A stretch of 64,000 nt of DNA from Toxoplasma gondii ME49 (lineage: Eukaryota > Apicomplexa > Conoidasida > Eucoccidiorida > Sarcocystidae), in the NCBI RefSeq assembly GCF_000006565.2, contig NC_031476.1, forward strand, positions 954,458-1,018,457, in the 5' to 3' direction. Below the pieces are notes generated by a model. That model was not told the DNA's origin and did no database searches. It worked only from the letters and a program-made list of their open reading frames with translations. Of the stretch, positions 37,326 to 55,800 are shown one piece after another. The position numbers were made by a program, and so were the translations under genes. Every line of letters starts with the position of its first letter. The first letter of the stretch is position 1.

Positions 37326-40213
37326 GGCTTTTCTACCCGTGAAGTATCCGAACAGCACACGATTTACCTCCACACTCTTCGTGTGTTACCACGGCAGCTG
37401 TAGGATGGTGTTCGACAGACTGTGTTGCACAGTAGCAAGTTGACTCAAACACAGAAGTGAGCGCGTCCCGGGTCGGCTCTCATCACACACAATTCGTACG
37501 GTATTCTTCTAAGGGATTGCTAGAGATGGAATTTGGCACTTCGTGGAATGCGTGTGATGATCAATCTCGGGGAACTTATTCGTCTTCTGCGTCATAAACA
37601 CTTCCACTGCTCCAGGCCGTCGATCGCTGGCGATAAAACAGACAGCAACACAGAAGTCTTCACCTCGCAACCAGGCATGTTGACGATGGAAAGTCCTGCC
37701 AGGAAAGGTGCGTGAAAAACTGTCAGTTTTCCAGAAATCGTCATTCCACCTTGCACACTACCGTGTGACGATCGACTAGGAAACGCAGACAGTGCCTTCC
37801 TCTCAGAGACGAGGAAAGTTGGGGATGGCCCAGTGTTGTATGGTATGTGTCTTATCCTGGGCCGCGGCTGACTGTGTCCTCTTGTGAGAGGAAGCCGCGT
37901 AACAAATAGGCCGGCCGGGACCGATTCAGGAGTGTCTGCCTAGATTGGTTTGAAGGGGAAAGACAACGTCTGCCGCTGTTACCTTCTTCCTCGTGGGTGC
38001 CGATATACACACGGAACGAACACCTCAGGAAACATGCCTACTTGGCCCCGTCTCCCCTCACCGCTACACCACGAACTGCAACTACGCTAGCGCAAGGGTG
38101 AACAGCGCCAGGGGCACAGTATCTGACACGTGCCTGTTTGCCTGGAAAACGCCACAAATTATTCGTTTCGGACAAGAGGAGAACTTGTTGCCTTTCCTCT
38201 TTCTTTAGATATCTCGACATGAACAGGGGCGTTCTGCGAGGGTCAGTGTAGCACAAAGAGACAAACCGGTTTCAGTCAATAGGATGCTGGCGTGGAGGGC
38301 CTCATAAAGGTACGAGCTCAATGCACATGGTCACGGTTGCATTGGTGTTCCTCCCAAGAGCAACAAAAAATATTTGTGTTCATTGGCAGGATGTGGTGTG
38401 TTCTTTCCTGTCAACGCGACAGATACTACACGCACAAGAAAATCGATCTTTCCGGCCTTTCGTAATGCTTCACAACGGCAGATCGGCTTTCTACCACAAC
38501 TGCCAACTTAAGGGAAATCACTACAGACAAACACACGCAGAGCCTTCGTGGTGCCGCGACTCAACTTCCTAGTTTTTGTCGGTGACCCAAAGCTGCGAGA
38601 TCCGTTGGCTGTCAAGGGGTTGACTCTGTGTACGCAGTTTCCTTGTTGAGTAAGCTGATATCCACACGCTGGACGTTCCTCTGCACCACAGCGTTTGAGA
38701 TCGCTTTCTTCGGAATATCAGATGGGCAGAGCAGCGAGAAAAAGACACAGCTTTGCGGAAATGACACATAACGAAGTTAAGGAGGGAATCCAGTCGTCCA
38801 CCCCTACGTAGTTTCGCTTGCAACATGTCGAGACTCCAGCTAGCTTCAGTGGGCGCAACGGGTTACGAACCTACACTTCTCTGCTCTGTTGCACCTCATT
38901 CTGCACAGTTATCTCACGATTCCTACGAAATGCATCAGTAAACCATCAATTACGCCTAGAACAAAGCCAATTTCCTTTTCTACCTTAGAATACTGATTCT
39001 CAGCATATTGCTATCGGACGATACTGAAGTCTCAAGAAACTGAAATCCGCGCATATAGATATCAAAGGATATTAGGACTATAATGGTGATATCTCAGGAT
39101 AGTGGTGTCTTCGGATGTTGACATCTTTGGAAAATCGAAGCTAACACTTTCAACTGTCCAAAGCAGTTCCGCGAAAGATGCAGACAGGTAGCGGGAAAGA
39201 TTCGAAGTTTGTGGGTTTATTTTGAAACATGACTCCCAAAGCCGTCTGGGTGAGACGGAATTTAGTTCTCGTCGGCTCCAAAATTTCCGTTTTGGTCCGC
39301 TAGCTCGTGGTGTTTCCTTCGCACAGGAGAGTTCTCTGTCCCAGATACCTACCCCGAGTGAAGGGGAAACCCCACACAGCGCCGTTCGCGTTTAGCGAAT
39401 TTGGAGTGATTCTGCCCTCCACCACCGGAGAATAGGCAGGCGACGGAAGGCAAAAAGAAGAAGGGAAGAAAGAAGCCAATGAAATTCTGTCAGTCGTTCC
39501 ATGCGCAGTTTCTTCTCACAATGTACACAAGGGTCCGTGCGGAGACTCGCTGGTGGTCTTCGCGACTTTTCTCGTAGTTTCAGTCTCTTCCAGATGCGTA
39601 TTGTCTTTCTTTCCTTACTTTCTCCGCTAAACATACTGCCTTCTTCATCTAGACTCGTTTTCTACGCGTCTACCGGAGGCGTAGTTTTCCATTTCGCCTA
39701 CGCGAGGGTTTCTTGTCATCTCCATCCTTTCCTCTCCTCATGCGTCATCATTTCCGCTGCTTCGATTGTACTTCCGGTCGACGTCTCCGTCTTGGTCAAT
39801 TTGTTGAGCCAGTCTCCAGCTTTCTTCTTCGTTCCCTTTGTTTCTACGTCTTTGATCCCATTCGTACCGCGACGTGTTTCCCCTGTCTTTTGCCCGTGAC
39901 ACGTTTCCCCTTTTGTGCCTCGTCGTTCTGTCTCAGGGTTCCGTCTCGTTCCATGGTTGCGTATTGCCGTCGGAGTTAATACGAATGATACCAGAAACCC
40001 GTATATATTTCGCCTACAACTTAATCGACTTCGAATACGGTCACTGCTACTGTATAGTGATGCCCGCCATTTTCAGCTGTCTTAAGCAGTCCAGTGGGGT
40101 GGTGAACAGCGATCACAAATTACTCGGTTCTCGGTGGCAACTGCGTTTCCGCGTGTCCCAATAAAGAGCGAGACTTTGCTGATGAGATTCTTCTGGTCAA
40201 TGGCTTTGGGAGA
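37326..40213. other. Divergent intergenic region (secreted protein / NVL-like ATPase)
   Basis: 2.9 kb with the promoters and 5' UTRs of two divergent genes. WGAGACG matches occur at 37805-37811 and 39251-39257. A pyrimidine-rich stretch at about 39580-39950 precedes the ATPase gene and fits a 5' UTR. A weak run of GATAT-type words lies at about 39050-39120. No coding region is supported. Confidence 0.5.
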
Positions 40214-46609
<6,396 letters not shown>

Positions 46610-48929
46610 GAGGTGGATTTTGCTAGTCCAGAGGAGTGTTTTGTTCAGAGGTTGCGTCACGGATGGTTTGTGTGAAGGCGGACTGTGTTGTCAACGCAGG
46701 AGAGACGGGGAGACGTTCGATGGCACACATACTGTCTGTAACTCTTGTTTTGGACACAGAAAACCATTATTGTCAGATTTGTTCGCCAGTTTCACTGTAT
46801 AGGCGTGATATAATACCGGTAGCGCTTCAGACTGGAGAATGTTGGTGCATATCGTCTCTGCGAGCGTCGCAGAATTTTGCTTTTTCGCGTTTGCAGGCAC
46901 GTAGCTCGAGTGACACGCTGACAGGTTCAGGAGGTACTGCTCTTGGAAAACTCCGCCTTGCAGCAAAGCTGCCTAGTGTGGACACTGTGCATCTGAGCGC
47001 AAAGTGCTTCGAAGCTAGAAACTGAAATCCACTGAGTACAGTGCGCGAGTATGCTCTGGTTTTCCAGGGCGTTCGTCTAGAATTGTTTATCAGTTCACGA
47101 ATGCTTGCACATACCAGGTAGCCATGTGTATCAAAAGATGATTTAAGCAGGCCTCCAGGCGAGTTAGCGCGGTGGTTTCTCCCGGAGTACCAGAAGCCAT
47201 GTGATCAACATAGTTTAATGGGAAATTAAACGGAACCTGCGATGGAAAATACTTGCATCAAGGAGCCCTGAGTCAAGCGTGCACCCTCCTGAAACTCGAC
47301 GGTTTCTTTTGGGGCAGCAAATTATGTTGGTCTCCAACTCTGTGTGGCATGAAGGAGAACAACAATCATTGCTCTTACTGCGACGTCTTTATGTCTGTTC
47401 CACTGTCTTCCAGTTCACTCGTGGGTATTCTTGTCGCTCCATGCGCTACCCATGGACAGCATAGGTGTCAGTCCAAATGTGGATTCCCACCACCAAAGAG
47501 GAAATCGGCATCCAAACACGTTCTAGTGTCTGTAATTTTAAGAGGCGGGAACGCAGGCCAGCGCGGCCAATCAAACACCCTTGACGCCTCAGTTGAATGA
47601 CACAGACTCTGTTTAATGAATACCTACAGTGGCGTCTGAGTCGTCACCACAAGATCAAAGTGAAATTGAGACGGGGTCATCAGACGGTGCTGCGTTCAGT
47701 GCTGTATCCAGAGAAGTAATGTTGGGTGAGGCATCTGCACGATTGGCCGGCTACGAATCCCTTGATATTCACACAGCTGTAGTGCAGAAAGAAAAAAAGC
47801 TAGATTCTACCAAACATTTTACTGAAATACACAGAATGATACTATTTGCCCTTTTTTGCCTTACTTCCCCAGCTCAATGGACACCCGACAGTTTCATAGC
47901 GATTGCATAGGCGCGAATTCAAATGCAAGACTGATTCTTGATCTTTGTAAGCTCAGTGTAGCTGCCTTGGGAACAACCTTGTATGCGCACAGGAACAAGA
48001 TATGTACCTATCCATTTGAACGGCATTCTAAGTCAATGCTTTCGTTTATATTGCTGTAGGCCATCGCTGTGGTCTTTGAAGCATCATCGGATGGAGTACG
48101 TATGACTGCGTAACAGCACAGTGACTTCGCTCATTTTCAGCCCTGCGAGATATCGCACGTGTACCTCTCAGACAGACGGGACGGGATGTCGCGTCTCTTC
48201 ACTACAAAGGTCACCGACGGTGGCGACTGTTCGCCTTTTGCTTACGAATAGACAGCTACTTTCTTTCCATAAAAACACAATTTGTCCATTCTCGTTTCCC
48301 CACGGTTGCCATATTTACAGAATGTGAAGGCAAGAACCCGAGTCAGTGTTGTTTTCAAGGTTTCCTTTTCAAGTAGCGGAGTCACACAGCGAAGTGGCTT
48401 TTCCCGCCGCTGCTTACCCACCTCGTTCGCAGTTTTTTCGGTTTCTCGTTGCGAGAGGAGAAGGGCCGGAAGGCATTTTACGTCGTATTCTCGGGGCCCG
48501 AGTGGAAAAAGCGAGACGAGGGACCCTTGTTCGAGTGGAAGGTGGTGAGAGATCTTCTACCGTCTCGAAGCAGCGAATGGAACACGACATACACAGCTGT
48601 TGACGAGCGGCGCTCAAATGCGTAGTGGCGGCTATCGTAGGCCGCACATAGTTTTGCGCCCGTCTTTATCCACTGAGAGACTTTCCCATGTTTGTGGTCA
48701 ATGGTTTCATTTGGAAAAACTATGTGGTCCCTTGACATCAGCCAGCTAAAAAAAACAGGTCAGCAGCAAGTGTGCCTCAACTTCATGGTTCTTGATTTTG
48801 CCCATCCGCATGAGTGTGTGGCCCTTCAGTGCTGATTGCTTGGTCCCTCTCGTCATTTTCCAGTACGTTGCGTCAGCAGTCATATGTTACGTTTCGTCCT
48901 GTGTCGATTAGCCTCTGCATCTTTTTTTC
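46610..48929. other. Intergenic region between NVL-like ATPase and CDC50 genes
   Basis: 2.3 kb between two genes in the same direction, holding the 3' UTR of the first and the promoter of the second. Small open frames (for example 47253-47600) have no splice or family support. Confidence 0.5.
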
Positions 48930-50696
48930 ATGGGTGAAAACTCTACCACAGGCCTAAGGGGGCAGGCCGATGTCAGCCAGTTCTCAGATGCCGCTGTCGA
49001 GCCGACTTTGTCCTCTCCACCGACGGGGCAACGGCAGCAGAGTTTGCCACTCTTCGGGGAAGAGACGTGCTCTATCTCTTCCGCTCCGTCGGTTGGTGGA
49101 GGGGGGGGCTGGCCGTTCCAACGCCAGGGATCGTCACGTCTGACGTCTAGAGGGACAAGCCTTAGCAGCTGTTCAGACGCAGGCTCGGGTTTAGGGGCAC
49201 TGAGGCAAAGAGAAGACAGTTTTCCCGAGTATCATGGCGTTGGACTGCCCCTTGGGGGGAAGTACGCGCTTGACGGAACTGGTCTGGTGCTTGCCCGTGC
49301 CCCATCCAGAAGGGGTGCCAGTCGAGGACAGAGGTACTGTGTATCCAGGGAGAGTAGCCTAGGGGTAGGGCGCCCACCACTTAACTCATCCGGAACATCA
49401 AGGACTGATCCCTCTCCCTACGGGAGAACTCGACGGACGTATGGCTCTGTTCACGATACGCAGGCAGGTTCTGTGTATCTCGCATCAGCTCGAGTGCCTT
49501 TTATCTTTAGTCATCAGCTCCTCAGTCTAACTGGATTGGACGAAGCAGGGTTCTCAGATACCAGGAAAGTCCCCTCTACGTATCAGGCTCTGGCCGCTCG
49601 GTTTGTACACCAGGTTCACCAGGAAGCCGGTAACGGCATGTATCCTCTCTGGTCAGCTGGTGTCGTCCTGCGGTTGTGTCTTTTGGGGGCCCTTTTTTTC
49701 GTGTCTGTGGGAGCGTGGCTAATTTTTGAGGACGAGCAGCACGTCGAGTGCAAACTGAATTATGCTGAGAAAACGCTTCAGGAAGGAAGTTCAAGGTATT
49801 TGCTGAAGGGAATCTCTAGTGCCCATTGCACACGCGAGGTTAATGAACTGAAGGGAGAGGAAATCAGTGTGTATGCCGAAATGGGGCACTTTTTCCAGAA
49901 CGATGCCCAAGTACTCTGGAGTCGGAATGACCGGCAGCTTGCAGGCAAGATCTTCACTGATCCTAAAGACGTTCGCGAATGCGAACCCTTAGCAACTGCT
50001 GTGGTCGGCAATGTTACAAAAGTGCTTCATCCGTGTGGCGCGCTCGCATGGGCGGTTTTCACTGATAAGTATCAGTTTTTAGAAGGAACACCTGAAGGAG
50101 ATAATGATCAGGTGCCAATGAAGCCAATACCATTGAACCAGACACAAGCAGTCCTCTTACACTCATGGCCGTGGCAGGACATGTACAAAAACCCGCCGGC
50201 AGAAGACCGCGCTGCTGTACTAGACAAAGTGTATTTCTGGATGAGCCCAGTCGACAATGATGACGGGGAGGACATGTATAAAACACGCGAAGAAGCACGA
50301 GCAGAGCTGCTCATGGATCGCCTCAACTACGAGGAGGCCGGTGAAATGGTTGAGAATGGTCATTTTATCCAGTGGATGCAGACAGCGGCACTTGGCACAT
50401 TTCGTAAGCTGTACGGGAGCCTGGAGGGTCCGCTCAAACTGCCTGTGTCTGCACATATAACTGTCATGTATGATGTGTCGTCATGGAAAGGGAAGAAGGC
50501 AATTGTGCTAGTGCAGAAGTCAAGATTCGGGGGCCGCTCGCTCTTTATAGGCATAGCGTACTTGTCCTTCGGTTGCCTATTGACCATGCTAGTTTTCTAC
50601 ATGCTATGGAAAAAGTGGCAATATCGTAGGGAAGGGGAGGAAATTCGAGATCTTCGGTGGCAGACGAAGACTCGTGGAAGCAAAAAAACGAAATGA
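48930..50696 (+). CDS. CDC50/LEM3-family subunit of a P4-ATPase lipid flippase
   Basis: CDC50 proteins are glycosylated beta-subunits that fold, traffic and activate P4-ATPases moving aminophospholipids to the cytosolic leaflet. This is one uninterrupted frame of 588 aa, the only single-exon gene in the window. Residues 1-240 are a Ser/Gly-rich cytosolic extension absent from typical members of about 350-400 aa. TM1 lies at about 243-266 (VVLRLCLLGALFFVSVGAWL) and TM2 at about 538-559 (LFIGIAYLSFGCLLTMLVFY). The ectodomain carries family landmarks: the YAEMGHFFQN region, RECEPLA, HPCGALAWAVF, the signature NGHFIQWMQTAALGTFRKLY (476-495), and GKKAIVLVQKSRFGGRSLF before TM2. Candidate N-glycosylation sites are N361 (NVTK) and N403 (NQTQ). 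Four ectodomain cysteines (274, 300, 351, 369) could form the usual disulfides. The start ATG follows a T-run, and no earlier in-frame Met is apparent. Which P4-ATPase it partners is not visible here. Confidence 0.93.
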   Translation: MGENSTTGLRGQADVSQFSDAAVEPTLSSPPTGQRQQSLPLFGEETCSISSAPSVGGGGGWPFQRQGSSRLTSRGTSLSSCSDAGSGLGALRQREDSFPEYHGVGLPLGGKYALDGTGLVLARAPSRRGASRGQRYCVSRESSLGVGRPPLNSSGTSRTDPSPYGRTRRTYGSVHDTQAGSVYLASARVPFIFSHQLLSLTGLDEAGFSDTRKVPSTYQALAARFVHQVHQEAGNGMYPLWSAGVVLRLCLLGALFFVSVGAWLIFEDEQHVECKLNYAEKTLQEGSSRYLLKGISSAHCTREVNELKGEEISVYAEMGHFFQNDAQVLWSRNDRQLAGKIFTDPKDVRECEPLATAVVGNVTKVLHPCGALAWAVFTDKYQFLEGTPEGDNDQVPMKPIPLNQTQAVLLHSWPWQDMYKNPPAEDRAAVLDKVYFWMSPVDNDDGEDMYKTREEARAELLMDRLNYEEAGEMVENGHFIQWMQTAALGTFRKLYGSLEGPLKLPVSAHITVMYDVSSWKGKKAIVLVQKSRFGGRSLFIGIAYLSFGCLLTMLVFYMLWKKWQYRREGEEIRDLRWQTKTRGSKKTK

Positions 50697-52888
50697 GATG
50701 TTAACGAAAGATATGTATGGTAAGCAGCAAACTTACCCGAAAGAATCATGCTGTACCCAATGTGGTGTTCTGCATACTGTGCACCCTCGTCTCCAGGCAG
50801 TAGCTGTCATGAGTTTACAGCTGCACGCTGCCAGCAGTGTTTTAAACAGTAGGACAGGACTTGCACGGCATTTGGGGACGAAATAACCGTTCTGGTACGT
50901 GTGCAGAGATGGTTGTGAGCTGATTTTGAGCTCCGGCAAAAGCCGAGTTATCTCGGTCCTTCTGTTGCATTCACAGTAACTGTATTTACGTACCTGTGTT
51001 TGTGCGTTTGGTTATATTCGGTATCAGGCATGTCCACTGACTCTGAATGAATAGATTTGTCTACGACAAATGCTCCATCTTAAGGAAGTTGAGAACGTTT
51101 GTGTTTTTTGGGTTAGCAGGGGACTCAAGCAGGTGCTCCTGAGGTTTGGATTGGGCTCGTCGGTAGCATTCGGTAGTAGTGGTGTTTGTTGGTTCTAGAT
51201 TGTGAGAAAGAAGGAGAAGGAAAGAGATGTGTCGGGGCGGCAGCGTGCGGAAGTCAACTGCACACGATGAAAGCGGGACGTCCCAGTTTCGGAAGGCTTT
51301 CCACCTAGAGATGGATCGATCGTTTTGATTGATTCACGTTGATGAGGATGGCTTGAAGATTTGCGGCTGAGTCCGGTCTTGAAAACAGGAAATTAACACA
51401 GAAGTCAGCGGACAAAAACACAGCCGTGAAGGGATATCTGAGATCGACGCGCGGTGCTGGTATGTCGGCTGCGCTCTCTTCAAGTGACTAGCGCAACCAC
51501 TCTGACTCGGGTATACCGCACATTACTGGACACCAATGTGAGACCGTGTTGAGATTCATGTAGCTGTCGTATCGGCGAGACTATATGTCCTGTTGAACAC
51601 GTGCAATACCGTTGATACAAGAGGCGATTTGGAGCCTACAGATATGTGGCAGTAGTGTTGTGCTCAGGTAGAACCGGTGGAGTGCAATGCGCCGTGCTCA
51701 ACGTGAAGAAAGCGTGTGAGGCCAAGAGAGACAATAGAGTTGAAGCTTTCCATGAATCATTATGTGTGGATGATGGAATGCAATTTGGATCCGCTCCTCA
51801 GGCTGTTGATCTGAGGAACAGTTCAGTCTCGAGATGGGACAGTAAGGGCGACATTGAGACGCACCCATCTCCTTGCGCCAGCTGTACAGTTGAACCACCT
51901 GAATCAGTTTCACACCGTTTTTCTTACTTGATGCGTCAAAGAGTCCGCTGTATGAAATGGAAGGCTTCTGTGTGAAGTGTGCTTCCCCCGGAGAGCTCGC
52001 GTCCTTTCTGTATGTGTTCTGATAGATATAAACCATCGGTGCCTTAGATGTATTCAATGTGTCGGACAAAGGTGCACGACACACCCACCAATCATTGGCA
52101 CTGCCGCACGAATGTTTTTCGGCTACATCAACGAAACTGTTTCTTTCACTGTCGGCAGGGATATGATGGCGAGCAGCATGACAACAAGGGACGAACTTTG
52201 TGCAGAGGAGAAGGACAGTCATCCTTCACTCGAGTTCATTACCCTTTTTTGATTCAGTTAGGGTTGCGGGGCAAAGGATGTTAGGCTTTTTAATGGTATA
52301 CTGTGTGTATGCCAGGTGAACGTGTATCTTCCTGTCTACTACGTGATTTCTTCCGCAATCTTGAGTGGCGAAGCAGAGGACCATAGTCCTGTGTTTTACA
52401 TCGAGAATAAAAAAGGAAGGAGGGATCTGTGTTTGCTGCTAAAGGAGTGAGTTACCATTGGGGTAAGCGATTGACCTGTATTACATGTCACGCACAGAAC
52501 AATCAAGCCACAACTTTCCGCACACGCATGTGTGCTTCAAGTCTTTGGAGAAAAGTTTTATTTGACTTGTCTCAGTTCCCACTTATGCGAACACGTACTT
52601 GCGGTCATTTTGCCGAGCATTCGCTGTACAACGTGCCAGCGCAGACCTGGGATTTCTCATTCTTTTTCTTACACATGACTTAGACACACAACTGTATGCA
52701 CACACGACATATAAGGCACCATTTTCATATGAACTCTGTTGCACAAGATAGAAAGAAGTCGCCCCCCCCCTACAGCAGGACAACCGAACAAGAAAACATG
52801 CCAAGTTGAATGGTACCACAGTAACGACCTTATATTGTCTTTGCTCTTGTGACAGCTTGGACACGCATTGCTCTCTGTCTGACAAAAA
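50697..52888. other. Intergenic region between convergent CDC50 and dynein genes
   Basis: 2.2 kb expected to hold two 3' UTRs. Open frames such as 51646-51975 lack start context or family resemblance. A C homopolymer run lies near 52765. Confidence 0.5.
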
Positions 52889-55800
52889 TTAAATGTTTTC
52901 GTTTTGGCACAAGAGAGCAACTCCTCGGAGAATCCAGTGCACGGGCGGAAGGTCTGAAGGCAAACAGCAGAGTACATGTGCGTGTCCTTTGAGAATACAC
53001 TGATTTTCCATCGGTTGAGCCTACGCGATGTGGGCATTGCCCTTTCTCGCCACAGACATGAGCAGCTTCCCCACTAGCCTCCTGAGTGACTGTAGTTTCC
53101 GTCTAAATGGAGACTGAAGAAGGAATCCACATGAAAGAGGCAGAAGATTTACACCAAACTACCTAGGTCTAACTCCGACTGAGTGCGGATATCAGTACTG
53201 TTCAAGAGCTCTGGATAATTTATCTCCCCTCGCAGAAGGCAGCTTCCAGCTTTTCGGCGCTGGAGTTTGCGTTGAAGCTCCTGCCTTCTCAAGAAACACC
53301 TGAAGACCACGCGTCTGTGCCGCACCGACGGACGGCGTCCTGGGTATGCCTGCCAGCCCGGTGTCTGTATCTGAATGGGTAGTGTGACAGCGTTCTCGAT
53401 ATGCACTCTAGTGAGACCATCGGCAAAATTGGCAGACACGAGTCAGAATTCGCGGGTACTAAACGCCCGCCAGAAAACGCCTCCTTCCAAAACACATTTT
53501 GCTCTGTATCGGCTTCGAAGAGCTCCTGAGCTGGCCCGAAGACAGCAACCGCACGCGCCAGGCAGTATGTTTAACAGGTGGCTTTTCTCACTTTTTTCGG
53601 CAGAAACAAGCACTCACCTGTCGGCAAGTCAAGAGAGTGGACATAATTGCCCACTCCCTTGCGTTCGGGAGTTTTGTAAAGAGGACATCTGGAAGCAGCA
53701 CGGTGCACAAGCGAACCAGCTGTGCTGTTGTATGATACCGTTAAATGTGTTTTTACTGCATCATCGGTGGTTGTCTGTGACAACCACTGCAGCAGCGCTT
53801 GAAATGAATTCACTACTTTCGGAGAAAACAAGTTGCTTTACTGTTCTCTGCAGGCTAAAACCCCGAGACGTTTGTGCCACAAGATAGTCTCCTGCGGCCT
53901 TAAGGTAGTCAGCCAGTCTGACTCAATGACGGGACAAGGTGGTTTCCGTACACCGCAGCACTCGCAAACAGAACATTACACCGTCCTAAGCAAGCTGCAG
54001 GACCTCATTTATGTCTCCGCAGTTTGTCTGGAAGCAGCACCATGTTGCTCGTGGGGATGACGTTAGTTCTGCTTCGTAAACCTTCACTCTGTAGCACAAG
54101 AAGGCACTTCTGGGTTGCCGTTATAAATGAATGGTGTGTGCATTTAGGTTCTTCTACACGACGACAACCTTACGAATAAACGACATGCTCTTGCTTGTTG
54201 CGTCGGTCTTCCAGGTTTCCGGTGGGCTCAAGCAGAATGACCGGCATCGGAACGAACCAAGCACCTAGTTCTGACTCACACAACCTTTGACTTGAGGCGT
54301 TCCATCCAGCGCCCTGTGGCAAACACGTTGGACAACATGCAGATTGAAACAGACACATACATGGATGTATATGTTCATCTATGTATCCACGTATGTATAC
54401 GTAGACGTACACTCGCTACGTCTGAGCACGGTCAGTCCTCGTGCAGGAGCATCGATCGTGCCAATCCCGGCTGTGAATACTTTTTTATGGGGGCATGTGC
54501 TTGTTGCTTCTGGAGGTGTTCTGCGTTACCACTGCTGTGTGGTCCTTCACCTGCAGAAAAAGTCCATGAATGTAAATGCCTCGTGGCGGAGAAGCACCGA
54601 GCTGATCGGGGGTTTTCACCTTCGTCACGGTGGCCTTGAGTGTGAGCGAGTCTAGCGGGATCTGCAAACATGTTGGATATGCTTCCGTCTCCAGGTTTTA
54701 CGAAGGCCATTGCAACCGCATCACTACGACCTTCACAGTCTCCCGAAAATTACGTGGTTTAGCGCCTGGTCTCGTCTGAAGAAGTCGATGCTCTTCAGCA
54801 AAGGACATAACCAGGCAACACTCCGGATCGAAGTGGAACAGACCCGCCAGATCCGTCTCAAGGAACTGGAAAAAAAGACAACTACGTCCTCGTGACTTCC
54901 GATGAGCGCATTGTGTCGCAGCTTCCCACGAGATTTGATGCGCCCTCCTCTGTTCTATCTCTGACTTCGTCATCCCAGTTGTGTTTTGTCTCCCTTTCCC
55001 CGGCAGGTGGCTCCGTCCAAAGGTTGCTAAGAACAACATCTCGAGCGCCGGGGGGACACAGACGTAAGGGGGACGATTTGCGGCCTGCATTTTCCGGGTG
55101 AAGGAGTGAAGCGCCGCCTGTGTGCGTGATGAGAAGCGCTCCCAACGCGCACAAGCGTGACGGCCTTCCACTTGACGGCCTTCCATGTCCAGCACCACCT
55201 TTGACAACGACACGAACCGCACTCGTCTTTGAGAAGCTATCAGCTGCACGGTCTTACTTTGTGCTTTCTCGCGTGTGTCTGAATAGCAGCGGCAAGCAGA
55301 GCGTCTGGACGGAAGTACGCGGGCAGCCAAAACGACTTGGGGGGTCCACGAGTAATCCACTCTCGGATGTGCTCCACTCTCTGCGCTAAGTCCGTGATCC
55401 AGGCTGCGAGGGGCTTCACTGAGGCGTACGAAGCTGCAGTCCACGCTCGAGGCACACGTTGCTCAAGCAACGCGTCATGCGTTTCTTCAACAGCGGCGGA
55501 CATCAGCGTGTTTCCAGCCAGTGCCTGAGAATGGACATTGGAAACCTTCTTCGACGGCGATGGAAGACACTGTGATGCAACGGGAGTTCAACTCTGTACA
55601 GAAGGAGAAAAAGAAAGAATCAACGAGGAAAGGACGACAGACGAAGAAGGAAGAGCAGAAAAGAAGCAGACACAGACTACATCAAAAGGAGAATTGGAGT
55701 CTGTTGATGTAGGTTTGTGTAGTGCGCTTCCTTAGCCAGCCAGACATACACATACATTTCCACGAAGAACGCCTTTTGATCCAGTTTCTTTGGGTTGTGA

